Shown here one piece after another: positions 18,701 through 26,835 of a DNA stretch of 64,000 nucleotides; the stretch's first letter is position 1, and every line of letters starts with the position of its first letter. The position numbers were made by a program, and so were the translations under genes. The notes beneath the pieces are model-generated. The model searched no databases. It had not been told where the DNA came from and was given only the letters and a program-made list of their open reading frames with translations. The stretch is from positions 62,001-126,000 of the forward strand of contig DATKFW010000002.1 of assembly GCA_035511075.1 (NCBI GenBank). Direction: 5' to 3'. This DNA is from DATAUD01 sp035511075 (GTDB lineage Bacteria; Verrucomicrobiota; Verrucomicrobiia; Limisphaerales; Palsa-1400).

Positions 18701-19677
18701 GACGCGTGCTTCTGGCAGCCGTCACGGCGCTGGCCTTGTTGGGCGGCCCCGCAATTTCGCGGGCCCAAACCAACGAACAGCGCTCGTTGGTCCTGGTCAT
18801 CGGCGCTCCGGGCGAACCGGAGTACGCGGAGAAATTTTCCGCGTGGGCCGCGTTATGGGAGCAAGCCGCCGCTCGGGGCGGTTTGCAAACCCGCGTCGTC
18901 GGCCAGGATGCGCCTTCCGCGGAAGATGACCGCGCGCGCCTGTTGAAAATTCTGGCGGACGAGATTTCCCGGCCCGCCGGAGAGCTTTGGCTGGTATTCA
19001 TTGGCCACGGCACCTATGACGGCCGCTCGGCCAAATTCAACCTCCGCGGGCCGGACATCTCGGCGGACGACCTCGCGGCCGCCTTGAAATCCTGCCGCCG
19101 TCCATTGGCAGTGGTGCAATGCGCTTCCGCCAGCGGGCCGTTTCTCCCCGCGCTTTCCGGCCCGGACCGCGTCATCATCACGGCTACGCGCAGCGGTTAC
19201 GAGGATAACGCCACGCATTTTGGCGGCTATCTCGCCGCAGACATTGCAAGCCCATCGGCCGACCTCGACAAGGACGGACAAACCTCGCTCCTGGAAGCGT
19301 TCCTGCTGGCGTCGCGTCAGGTTCAACAATATTACAAGGACCAGGGCCTTTTGTTGACAGAGCACGCTTTGTTGGATGACAACGGCGACGGCCTCGGTAC
19401 CCCTCCCGATTGGTTTCAAGGATTCCGCGCCGTCAAGACCGCCGCCGGAGGAAAAACGGTCGATGGAGTGCGCGCGCACCAGATGATCCTGGTCCGCGGA
19501 GAAAGCGAGCAAGAGTTGTCCCCGCAAACCCGCGCCCGCCGCGACGAATTGGAAGCCCAATTGAGCTCCCTGCGCGCCCGCAAATCGGGCATCAACGAAG
19601 ACGATTATTACAAACAACTCGAAGCCATCATGGTCCAAACCGCCCGTCTTTATGAAAACGACCAGCCGCAAAAGTGA
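18682..19677 (+). CDS. Exported caspase/legumain-like (C13-type) protein, last gene of the Bat-type operon
   Basis: 331 residues from ATG 18682, overlapping the previous gene by 19 bases. A signal peptide (LRRVLLAAVTALALLGGPAI, cut near SRAQT) shows export. The core has LWLVFIGHGTYDG with candidate catalytic H109 and, at the end of a following strand, AVVQCASASG with C147, the His/Cys spacing of clan CD peptidases. A Ca-binding-like DLDKDGQTSLLEAF loop follows. The C-terminus is a charged coiled coil. Peptidase activity is inferred from the dyad; substrates and activation are unknown. Its place at the end of a MoxR-VWA operon is unusual outside this group of phyla. Confidence 0.8.
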   Translation: MERIALRRVLLAAVTALALLGGPAISRAQTNEQRSLVLVIGAPGEPEYAEKFSAWAALWEQAAARGGLQTRVVGQDAPSAEDDRARLLKILADEISRPAGELWLVFIGHGTYDGRSAKFNLRGPDISADDLAAALKSCRRPLAVVQCASASGPFLPALSGPDRVIITATRSGYEDNATHFGGYLAADIASPSADLDKDGQTSLLEAFLLASRQVQQYYKDQGLLLTEHALLDDNGDGLGTPPDWFQGFRAVKTAAGGKTVDGVRAHQMILVRGESEQELSPQTRARRDELEAQLSSLRARKSGINEDDYYKQLEAIMVQTARLYENDQPQK

Positions 19678-19734
19678 TCGAGGCCAATTGACATTATGCC
19701 ATTTCTGACTTAGCCCTGAGATAATTGATTGAGT

Positions 19735-20583
19735 ATGAGTGTTCCCTTCAAAGAGGCCCCGCTGTCAGAACGTTTGGCCGTGTGCAGTTGGTCGCTCCAA
19801 CCCGCCGATGCCGACGACCTGGCCGCGAAACTCAAGGCCACCGGCATCGGGCGCGCGCAATTGGCCCTGGACCCCTTGCGCGATTCCGCCGCCGGTTGGG
19901 AGCATGCGGAGAACCTGTTTCGGCAAAATGAAATTATAATTGTCTCCGCCATGTTTGGCTGCGTCGGCGAGGATTATTCGACCCTCGAGAGCATCCGGCG
20001 CACGGGCGGCATCGCGCCCGAGGCGACATGGGAGCAGAATCGAAAAAACATCCGCGCCTCGGCGGCTCTTGCGGCGCAACTCGACCAGAAATTGGTCACG
20101 TTCCACGCAGGCTTCCTGCCCCACGAGGAATCGGACCCGGCCTTCGCGAAGATGCTGGCGCGCCTGGCGGAGGTGGCGGACGTTTTCGCCGCGAAGAATA
20201 TCGACGTGGGCCTCGAGACCGGCCAGGAAACGGCGCCGGTGCTCGCCGGCTTGTTGCAAAAACTCAATCGCCCCAACGTCGGGGTCAACTTCGACCCCGC
20301 CAACATGATTCTTTATGACAAAGGCGATCCCGTCGAGGCGCTGCGGACGCTCGCACCGTGGATTCGCCAGGTCCATGTCAAGGACGCCGTAAGAACCAGA
20401 ACGCCGGGGACGTGGGGCCGGGAAGTCGCCGTCGGTGAGGGAGAAGTCGATTGGCCTGCATTTTTTGCCACGCTTAAACAACTCGGTTTCTCCGGCAGTC
20501 TCGTCATCGAGCGCGAAGCCGGCGCCCGGCGGGTGGCCGACATTCGCGCCGCGAAAATGGTTGTCGAGAAAAATTGTATATGA
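19735..20583 (+). CDS. Sugar phosphate isomerase/epimerase family protein (xylose-isomerase-like TIM barrel)
   Basis: 282 residues from ATG 19735; a TTG six bases upstream is also in frame but less likely. AP_endonuc_2-type features: VCSWSLQPADADDLAAKL at the start, VTFHAGFLPH, the GLETGQETAPVL strand with the metal-ligand Glu, GVNFDPANMILY, and HVKDAV near residue 215, followed by VAVGEGEVDWPAFFATLKQL. These are the metal-binding positions of the IolE/hydroxypyruvate-isomerase-like group. It is coupled to an oxidoreductase by an ATGA overlap, a common pairing for sugar or inositol catabolism. Substrate unknown. Confidence 0.9.
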   Translation: MSVPFKEAPLSERLAVCSWSLQPADADDLAAKLKATGIGRAQLALDPLRDSAAGWEHAENLFRQNEIIIVSAMFGCVGEDYSTLESIRRTGGIAPEATWEQNRKNIRASAALAAQLDQKLVTFHAGFLPHEESDPAFAKMLARLAEVADVFAAKNIDVGLETGQETAPVLAGLLQKLNRPNVGVNFDPANMILYDKGDPVEALRTLAPWIRQVHVKDAVRTRTPGTWGREVAVGEGEVDWPAFFATLKQLGFSGSLVIEREAGARRVADIRAAKMVVEKNCI

Positions 20584-21617
20584 CACCGGAACCGCGAAGG
20601 ATAAACGTTGCCGTCGTCGGCCTTGGATTCATGGGCATGACGCACCTGCGCGCCTACCTCGCAGGCCAATCGGCGCGCGTGGCCGCCGTGTGCGGCGTCT
20701 CACGGCTGCCCGTCAACGGCGTTTTGCAGGGCGTCCGCGGAAACATTGGTGCAAATTCCGAAGACATCCAACTTGACCCGCGAGTCAAGGTGTTCCGCAA
20801 GTTCGAAGAGCTACTGGCCGATGGCGAGGTCGAACTGGTCGATCTCTGCACTCCGACCCCGGCCCACCCGGAACAGTGCATTGCCGCGCTCCAGGCGGGC
20901 AAGCACGTCTTGTGCGAAAAACCGCTGGCGCGGACTTCGGCGGCAGCGCGCGAGATTTTGCGCGTCGCCGAATCGTCGCCCGGCATTCTGATGCCCGCGA
21001 TGTGCATGAGGTTCTGGCCCGGCTGGAGCTGGCTCAAAGAAGTGGTTCAAAAAGAACCGTACGGACGCATCCTGGCCGCGCGTTTCCGCCGCGTTTCGGA
21101 AATGCCCGGCTGGAGCAAACAGGACATTTACGGCGGCGCCATTGATCTGGGCGGCGCGCTCTTTGATTTGCACATTCACGACACGGACTTCATCAATTTT
21201 CTTTTCGGCCGGCCCGCGGCAGTTTTTTCATCCGGCGTGATCAATTCCGCGGGAACGGTCGACCACGTCGTGACCCAATATATTTATCCCGGAGGGCCGG
21301 CCGTCCATGCCGAGGGGAATTGGCTCTTGACCCGGGGTTTTAACATGGCTTTCACCATTCATTGCCAGCGCGCGACGCTGGATTTCGATCTTGGCCGCGG
21401 AGCCGACGCGATGCAAATCGCCGAGCAACGCCAGCCGGCCCGCTCCATTCATTACGATCAACCGGACGGCTACGTCGGTGAAATTCGTTACATGCTGGAC
21501 TGCATCGCGCAGCGGCGTCAGCCCGAAATCGTGGACGCCAGCTCGGCCGTGACGGCGCTGGAAATCTGCGAAGCGGAGGAAAAATCGATTCGCACCGGCG
21601 CACCGGTACCGATCTGA
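20580..21617 (+). CDS. Gfo/Idh/MocA family oxidoreductase
   Basis: 345 residues. The N-terminal Rossmann fold begins INVAVVGLGFMGMTHLRAYL. CEKPLA carries the conserved Lys of the family, and IDLGGALFDLHIHDTDFINF carries the conserved Asp/His pair of the active site. Length is normal. The start overlaps the isomerase stop (ATGA), so the two act in one pathway, probably NAD(P)-dependent oxidation or epimerisation of a sugar or inositol derivative. There is no signal peptide, so it is cytoplasmic, unlike the many TAT-exported members of this family in Verrucomicrobiota. Confidence 0.93.
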   Translation: MTPEPRRINVAVVGLGFMGMTHLRAYLAGQSARVAAVCGVSRLPVNGVLQGVRGNIGANSEDIQLDPRVKVFRKFEELLADGEVELVDLCTPTPAHPEQCIAALQAGKHVLCEKPLARTSAAAREILRVAESSPGILMPAMCMRFWPGWSWLKEVVQKEPYGRILAARFRRVSEMPGWSKQDIYGGAIDLGGALFDLHIHDTDFINFLFGRPAAVFSSGVINSAGTVDHVVTQYIYPGGPAVHAEGNWLLTRGFNMAFTIHCQRATLDFDLGRGADAMQIAEQRQPARSIHYDQPDGYVGEIRYMLDCIAQRRQPEIVDASSAVTALEICEAEEKSIRTGAPVPI

Positions 21618-21633
21618 AAACAGATTAAATAGC

Positions 21634-21662
21634 TTGCGTGCGTGTTGAAGCGCCGTTATGGT
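21634..21662 (+). promoter_or_regulatory. Promoter of the initiator tRNA gene
   Basis: TTGCGT (21634-21639), a 17-base spacer and TATGGT (21657-21662) make a credible sigma-70 promoter whose start would fall about 10 bases before the mature tRNA. Confidence 0.5.
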
Positions 21663-21679
21663 GCGGTCGTCGATTGGAG

Positions 21680-21756
<77 letters not shown>

Positions 21757-21760
21757 ATTT

Positions 21761-21794
21761 ACAGGCCTAAAACTCTCGTTTCAGGCCTGTTTTG
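21761..21794 (+). terminator. Intrinsic terminator after the initiator tRNA
   Basis: ACAGGCCT (21761-21768) and AGGCCTGT (21783-21790) form a perfect 8-bp stem followed by TTT. It ends the tRNA transcript and may also act on the convergent kup transcript. Confidence 0.75.
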
Positions 21795-21838
21795 CGGGGA
21801 GTTACAGCATTTCGCCCATTTTGAAATCGTTAACAGAG

Positions 21839-23719
21839 CTAAATGCAAATCTGCCGCCCGATTTCGACCACCGCATCCGAGGGCAGCCGGAAGTATTCAC
21901 CCAAATGCATGGAATTGCGTTGTATCAACACAAAACACGCCGCAATCCATTTCGGTAAACCTTTGCCATCGTTGCGAGGGAGAATCGTCTCGTGACCAAC
22001 ATAATAGGTGATATCAGAAAGATCGATGCCACAGCCACCTGCACGGGCTTGCCCGAGCAGCGCCGGAAGATCAGGCCTTTCCATAAATCCATACCGGGCG
22101 GACGCACGCCAAAACTGAGGGGCAATTTCCGTCATCGCGAGGCGCTGGGCATCGTTGACCCAAGGGACAGACTCCGTGTCCACCGTTAGAACGAACAGGC
22201 GTTGGTGAAGCGCCCGGTTATGGTCGAGGTGCCACACCATTAAGGGAGGGACGTCCTCCTTGGTGTGGGTCAGAAAGACCGCCGTTCCCGGCACTCGGGG
22301 AACTTGCTTTTGCGCAATCTCCGCCATGAATGTGCCGATGGGGACAACCGCCTCCTGAAGCCGTGCGGATACTGCTTTGGCGCCACGGTGCCAGATGAGC
22401 ATGATGCCATAGACAAATCCCGCCAGGAGGAGAGGCACATATCCGCCCGAGGCAATCTTTGAGGAATTTGCGGCAAAAAAAGTTATGTCAACAATAATGA
22501 ACGCGCCGGCTATCCCGCCGGCTCGGATCAACCCCCATCCCCAGATTTCCCGCATGGCAGTAAAAAGAAGTGCCGAAGTGGCGAGCATAGTGGCTGAAAC
22601 GGCAATGCCGTATGCCGCCGCGAGATTGTCCGACTTGCCGAATGCAAGCGTCAGACCACAGGTCACAATCATGAGTGTCCAATTGACGGCTCCCACATAA
22701 ATTTGCCCGTAGCCCGTGGCCGAAGTCTGAGTGACTTTCAGTCGTGGCAGCCAGCCGAGGTGAATGGCCTGGCGTGTCATCGAGAATGCCCCGGTAATGA
22801 TCGACTGGCTGGCGATGATTGTCGCGATGGTCGCGAGCACAACAAGCGGAATGAGCAAAGCCGACGGGCAGAGTCGGTAGAAAATATTATCGGACGTTGG
22901 CGCGCCTTCCAGGACCAGGGCGGCCTGGCCCGCATAGTTCAGGACGAGACTTGGAAACACCAACGCCAACCAGGCCAGCCGGATGGGCCGCGCGCCGAAT
23001 TGTCCCATGTCTGCATAGAGCGCTTCCGCACCAGTCACGCATAGAAAGACACCTCCGAGCACCAGAAATCCCGTCACCCCGCCCGAGCGCAGATAGAGAA
23101 TTCCATACATCGGGTTGATCGCAAACAACACGGATGGATGCCGGGCGATTCCCCAAATGCCCAGCAGGGCAATCGTCACGAACCAAATCAGCATAATCGG
23201 CCCGAATGCCCTGCCGATCCGCGCTGTTCCCTGGGACTGAATGAAAAACAGGGCGACGAGAATCACCACGGCGGAGGGAAGAACATAGGGTGAGAACGAA
23301 GGCGCGACGATGTTTAACCCTTCCACGGCCGACAGCACGGAAATGGCGGGGGTGACGGCCCCATCGCCGTAAATCAGCGCGGCACCCAGAAGTCCGAGGG
23401 CGGCGATGACAGGCCGGGGCTTAAGCTTAACACCGAGCAGCGACATGAGAGCGAGGATGCCTCCCTCGCCATCGTTGTCGATGCGCATGGCGAATGAGAC
23501 ATATTTGATCGTCGCTACGATGATCAAGGTCCAGATGACGAGCGAGAGAGTTCCGAGTATTGCGCCTCGATCAGGTTTCCCGCCGGTGAGAGCAAGGACT
23601 GTTTTCAAGGTGTAGAGCGGGCTAGTTCCGATATCACCGAAAACCACGCCCATTGCGGACAAGCTCAAGGCTCGAAGGCTCGAGTTGCATTCGGACCGAT
23701 TTCCAGTTTTAGGAATCAT
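21839..23719 (-). CDS. kup: KUP-family potassium uptake protein
   Basis: 626 residues, normal length for KUP/HAK/KT low-affinity K+/H+ symporters of the inner membrane. Signatures: VVFGDIGTSPLYTLK (~25-39), IDNDGEGGILALMSLL, YGDGAVTPAISVLSAVEGL, and the SQSIITGAFSMTRQAIHLGWLPRL stretch, followed by about 12 helices and a soluble C-terminal domain. The ATG at 23719 lacks an obvious Shine-Dalgarno and is preceded by a strong hairpin. The gene is monocistronic, convergent with the tRNA gene and divergent from a secreted repeat protein. Confidence 0.95.
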   Translation of the reverse strand: MIPKTGNRSECNSSLRALSLSAMGVVFGDIGTSPLYTLKTVLALTGGKPDRGAILGTLSLVIWTLIIVATIKYVSFAMRIDNDGEGGILALMSLLGVKLKPRPVIAALGLLGAALIYGDGAVTPAISVLSAVEGLNIVAPSFSPYVLPSAVVILVALFFIQSQGTARIGRAFGPIMLIWFVTIALLGIWGIARHPSVLFAINPMYGILYLRSGGVTGFLVLGGVFLCVTGAEALYADMGQFGARPIRLAWLALVFPSLVLNYAGQAALVLEGAPTSDNIFYRLCPSALLIPLVVLATIATIIASQSIITGAFSMTRQAIHLGWLPRLKVTQTSATGYGQIYVGAVNWTLMIVTCGLTLAFGKSDNLAAAYGIAVSATMLATSALLFTAMREIWGWGLIRAGGIAGAFIIVDITFFAANSSKIASGGYVPLLLAGFVYGIMLIWHRGAKAVSARLQEAVVPIGTFMAEIAQKQVPRVPGTAVFLTHTKEDVPPLMVWHLDHNRALHQRLFVLTVDTESVPWVNDAQRLAMTEIAPQFWRASARYGFMERPDLPALLGQARAGGCGIDLSDITYYVGHETILPRNDGKGLPKWIAACFVLIQRNSMHLGEYFRLPSDAVVEIGRQICI

Positions 23720-23731
23720 CTCAGACAGAGA

Positions 23732-23763
23732 CGGGCGGGCACATCCCTGGACAATCCCGCCCG
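23732..23763 (-). promoter_or_regulatory. Hairpin in the kup 5' leader
   Basis: On the minus strand CGGGCGGG (23756-23763) pairs perfectly with CCCGCCCG (23732-23739) around a 16-base loop, only 12 bases before the kup start. There is no T-run, so it is not a terminator. It may limit ribosome access or bind a regulator. Confidence 0.45.
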
Positions 23764-23800
23764 GTCAACGGGAATCTCTTTTCCATGATCCACGCGGGAG

Positions 23801-23829
23801 GTTATAATCGGCCGGAATTATACTCTCAA
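23801..23829 (-). promoter_or_regulatory. Putative kup promoter
   Basis: On the minus strand TTGAGA (23824-23829), a 17-base spacer and TATAAC (23801-23806) match sigma-70 sites. The predicted start near 23794 gives a leader of about 75 nt containing the hairpin at 23732-23763. Confidence 0.55.
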
Positions 23830-23966
23830 GTGAAAAGCCTCCAGCCACGCGCCCGACGTCAGCTTTGAATCGGGTCTTTCGTGTGCCCCACGATTCGTCA
23901 TTGCCAGAAAGCAGGTTTCCGAGCATTTTCGGCCGGACGCAATTGCTTTAACCATCGAAACGATTT

Positions 23967-25790
23967 ATGGCAAAATCAATCGACTTGCGACAATTACTAT
24001 TGACAGCAACGGAAGTCCTCTTTCTTGCGTTTCCTTTTGCCGGAACCGCAGCGACCATCACGTGGACCAATGCCTCTGGCGGAAATTGGAGTGCCCCGGC
24101 CAACTGGTCGCCCCAACAAGTCCCCACGTCGGGTGATGACGTTGTGTTTGCCGTCGTCAGCACTTTGACAGTCGATGTCGCGGCGCAGGCCAACTCCCTG
24201 ACGATGAATGCGGAAGGCGGCACTCTGGCCGGGGTCGGTCCATTAACACTCGGCGGCCCACTGAGCTGGTCCGGCGGCACCATCAGCACGGTGGTTTATC
24301 TCAACGGCGGAACGATTGATGATCCCACCGGCGTGGACGGCGGACAATTGATCAATACCGGCACACTGACCTGGCTTCCTTATCCTTACACCGGCGGTGG
24401 TTCAGTGATCAGCAACGCCGCGACAGGGACGATCAATCTCGCTCTCGACAACCGGCCGATTACCCAAAATCATTACGGAGCCACAGCGACATTTTACAAC
24501 TCTGGACAAATCAATGCTTCAGGGTCGGGATCCGGGGCTATCGAGGATATTTTCATCAATACTGGCTCGGTCACCGTTTCAAACGGCGTGCTCGAATTCG
24601 ACGCAGGGGGCACCAACTTCGGGACCGTCGTCGCCGATGGCCCCGGCACCGTCGGCGTCGGTGGAGGGAATTTTTATTTCGCCGGCGGTTCCGTGGTATC
24701 CGGCGCCGGGAACTTCTTAGTCAGCGACGGCACCGCGAACATCGGTGGCGTCCTCGACGTGACCTCTAATTGGACAGTGAGCGGTGGCGTGGCTAATTTC
24801 ACCGGAACCAGCTCGGCCCCCGGCGTGACATTGTCGATCTCCGATGGCACGGCCAATTTTGTTGGCCCGGGCCCCTGGACTCCCGCGGCTGTCAACCTAA
24901 GCGGCGGCATTTTGTCGGGCACGGCTCCAGTGATCACCGGCGGCCCGCTGGATTGGACCGGCGGCATGATCAATGGCATTCTCACTTGCAACGGCGGAAC
25001 GGTCGACGATCCTAGCGGCCTGGATGGCGGGCAATTGATCAATACCGGGACACTGACCTGGATTCCTTATCCTTTCACCGGCGGTGGTTCAGTGATCAGC
25101 AACGCCGCGACGGGGACGATCAATCTGCCTCTCGTCAGCCGGCCGATTACCGAGAATGACTACGGAGGCACGGCGACATTTTACAATTCTGGACAAATCA
25201 ATGCTTCCGGGTCGGGAGCGGCGGCCCTCGGCGATACTCTTGTCAACAATGGCTCTTTCAATCTCCAGAGCGGTACTCTGGAAGCCGTCGCGGGAGCTTT
25301 CCTGGAGCCAAATAGCACGCTGAATGTCTCTGTCAGCAACGCCGCCAGTTACGGCACTTTGGCGATCTCCGGCCCCGCTTCTCTTGGCGGCGTCCTGAAC
25401 CTTACGTCCGCCGGCTACACGCCGCACACAGGCGATTCTCTCACGCCGATTACTTTCGCCTCCGAAACGGGCATTTTCAGCGCCTTTAATCTTCCTGCTC
25501 AAGCCGATTGGCAGGTCGTTTACGGCCCATCATCGGTTTCTTTCGATGTGACAGGGCTTGCTGCCCCGTTCATTAGCCTCGGAGCCTTGCCGGTTTCGGT
25601 TGACACAAACGGCTTTGAGCTGCTTCTGATCGGTCCGGTTGGCTCAAATTACACCCTTGAAGTCTCGACGAACCTGAAATCGTGGCAGTCGTTGACCAAT
25701 TTCAAAACTACTTATTCCTCTTTCATCTTCGACGACTTCACTTCCACCAATGAGATGCGCCGCTTTTACCGCGCGTATATTCCGCAGTAA
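23967..25790 (+). CDS. Secreted beta-helix-like repeat protein with verrucomicrobial C-terminal module
   Basis: 607 residues. The N-terminal signal (LLLTATEVLFLAFPFAGTAA) is followed by a TWTNASGGNWSAPANWSP motif often seen at the start of autotransporter-like/PEP-CTERM-associated beta-helix proteins. The middle is Gly/Asn/Thr-rich and contains two nearly identical 76-residue blocks (see repeat entries), here inferred to form a right-handed beta-solenoid. The last ~70 residues (YTLEVSTNLKSWQSLTNFKT ... RRFYRAYIP) are the C-terminal module shared with other secreted proteins of the window. No catalytic motif is visible; a surface adhesin or structural role is a guess. Confidence 0.8.
   Translation: MAKSIDLRQLLLTATEVLFLAFPFAGTAATITWTNASGGNWSAPANWSPQQVPTSGDDVVFAVVSTLTVDVAAQANSLTMNAEGGTLAGVGPLTLGGPLSWSGGTISTVVYLNGGTIDDPTGVDGGQLINTGTLTWLPYPYTGGGSVISNAATGTINLALDNRPITQNHYGATATFYNSGQINASGSGSGAIEDIFINTGSVTVSNGVLEFDAGGTNFGTVVADGPGTVGVGGGNFYFAGGSVVSGAGNFLVSDGTANIGGVLDVTSNWTVSGGVANFTGTSSAPGVTLSISDGTANFVGPGPWTPAAVNLSGGILSGTAPVITGGPLDWTGGMINGILTCNGGTVDDPSGLDGGQLINTGTLTWIPYPFTGGGSVISNAATGTINLPLVSRPITENDYGGTATFYNSGQINASGSGAAALGDTLVNNGSFNLQSGTLEAVAGAFLEPNSTLNVSVSNAASYGTLAISGPASLGGVLNLTSAGYTPHTGDSLTPITFASETGIFSAFNLPAQADWQVVYGPSSVSFDVTGLAAPFISLGALPVSVDTNGFELLLIGPVGSNYTLEVSTNLKSWQSLTNFKTTYSSFIFDDFTSTNEMRRFYRAYIPQ
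24302..24530 (+). repeat. Intragenic duplication, copy A
   Basis: 229-base block that recurs 687 bases downstream in the same gene and frame with roughly 90% identity. It encodes NGGTIDDPTGVDGGQLINTG and the following ~56 residues. The near-identity at the DNA level indicates a recent duplication or gene conversion. Confidence 0.85.
24989..25217 (+). repeat. Intragenic duplication, copy B
   Basis: Second copy of the 229-base block at 24302-24530, encoding NGGTVDDPSGLDGGQLINTG and the rest of the block. Differences are scattered substitutions, with no change in length. Confidence 0.85.
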
Positions 25791-25830
25791 ACTTTGTAAC
25801 TTGGGGTCGTACTTAACATACCCTGAAACA

Positions 25831-26727
25831 CTAATCCGGAGTTCCGTCAACGGGCTTTATTCTCATGGCGCTGCCGACCCGATTGTAATCGCGCATTTGC
25901 GTTGGAGGAACCGTCTGGCCAATATCCCCCACCGGAAGAAGATCAAACATCGGCACCACCCAGCGCCAGTACTCAACGTGCCCGTCCGCAAATGAGAAGT
26001 TCGCCCCTTGGTCGTGGCGATTGGAAGGCATGTCCCACCATTGACCGGGGTCGTAATTGGGCATCGGGTAGCCGAATTGTGCATCCGTTATTGTCCCCTC
26101 GTTTTCGTCAAGGAAGACAAACAGACGCGACGGCGCGGGATTCGTAATCGCGGACATTTTCATGAAGCACGGCTGATACACGTCCACCTGGGAGTTATTC
26201 ATGTCGGGATCAATCAGCAACCCCAATCCGTTGACTGACTGGCTCATATTGTAACTGCGCGTCCGCGCCAGCGGAAGCAGATTGCCGCTGGCGTCCTGGA
26301 CTTGCGACATGTCCGAGGGGCAGTGGTAAATGGCGGTGGAAGTGTTATAAGGAAAAAGAAGGCCCGCCTGAATGGCCGCCGTATTTGTATCGGTCCGCGG
26401 CCACCCTTGACACCAGGACGTTTTATTGAAATTGAGGATCGTGGGATCGTCCACGGACGAAATATCGTCGTTTGGCGCCAGAACACCGCCAGAATCATCC
26501 GCGTACATTTCCCAGCAAACCTGCAACTGTTTGAGGTTGCTCATGCAATTGATTTGCCTCGCCTGCTCCTTGGCTTTGGCCAAACTGGGCAGGAGAAGCG
26601 CCGCAAGGAGAGCGATTATCGCGATGACAACCAGCAATTCGACCAAGGTAAAGGCCCGCGCCAGACACCGGCTCATGCCCGGCCGCCGCATCCCGGCTGG
26701 CCCCGCATTGTTCGCTTGGTCATACAT
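25831..26727 (-). CDS. Prepilin-like protein with H-X9-DG C-terminal motif
   Basis: 298 residues from ATG 26727; an in-frame TTG lies four codons upstream, and a later ATG at 26691 is also possible. The class III (type IV pilin/pseudopilin) signal is RAFTLVELLVVIAIIALLAA, with cleavage before F and the conserved Glu at +5. The C-terminus has HDQGANFSFADG, the H-X9-DG motif found in the very large prepilin families of Planctomycetota and Verrucomicrobiota. It would be processed by PilD and inserted in a type II secretion or pilus-like assembly. No other assembly genes are nearby. Confidence 0.93.
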   Translation of the reverse strand: MYDQANNAGPAGMRRPGMSRCLARAFTLVELLVVIAIIALLAALLLPSLAKAKEQARQINCMSNLKQLQVCWEMYADDSGGVLAPNDDISSVDDPTILNFNKTSWCQGWPRTDTNTAAIQAGLLFPYNTSTAIYHCPSDMSQVQDASGNLLPLARTRSYNMSQSVNGLGLLIDPDMNNSQVDVYQPCFMKMSAITNPAPSRLFVFLDENEGTITDAQFGYPMPNYDPGQWWDMPSNRHDQGANFSFADGHVEYWRWVVPMFDLLPVGDIGQTVPPTQMRDYNRVGSAMRIKPVDGTPD

Positions 26728-26835
26728 TGCGCTTGCCAACCAATACCTATAGCCGATTCGCCCAATAACGCCAGCAAATTTCGGCGTATGGGCCGCGGTC
26801 GGTGGGATTGGGATTAAGCTTAAGACGGGCGGGAG

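Noticed and set aside
23720..23966. ydaO-type c-di-AMP riboswitch before kup
   Set aside because: The predicted leader is only about 75 nt and lacks the conserved ydaO blocks; a simple hairpin is all that is visible.
25791..25830. Possible bidirectional terminator between convergent genes
   Set aside because: No inverted repeat with adjacent T-run is present in the 40-base gap.
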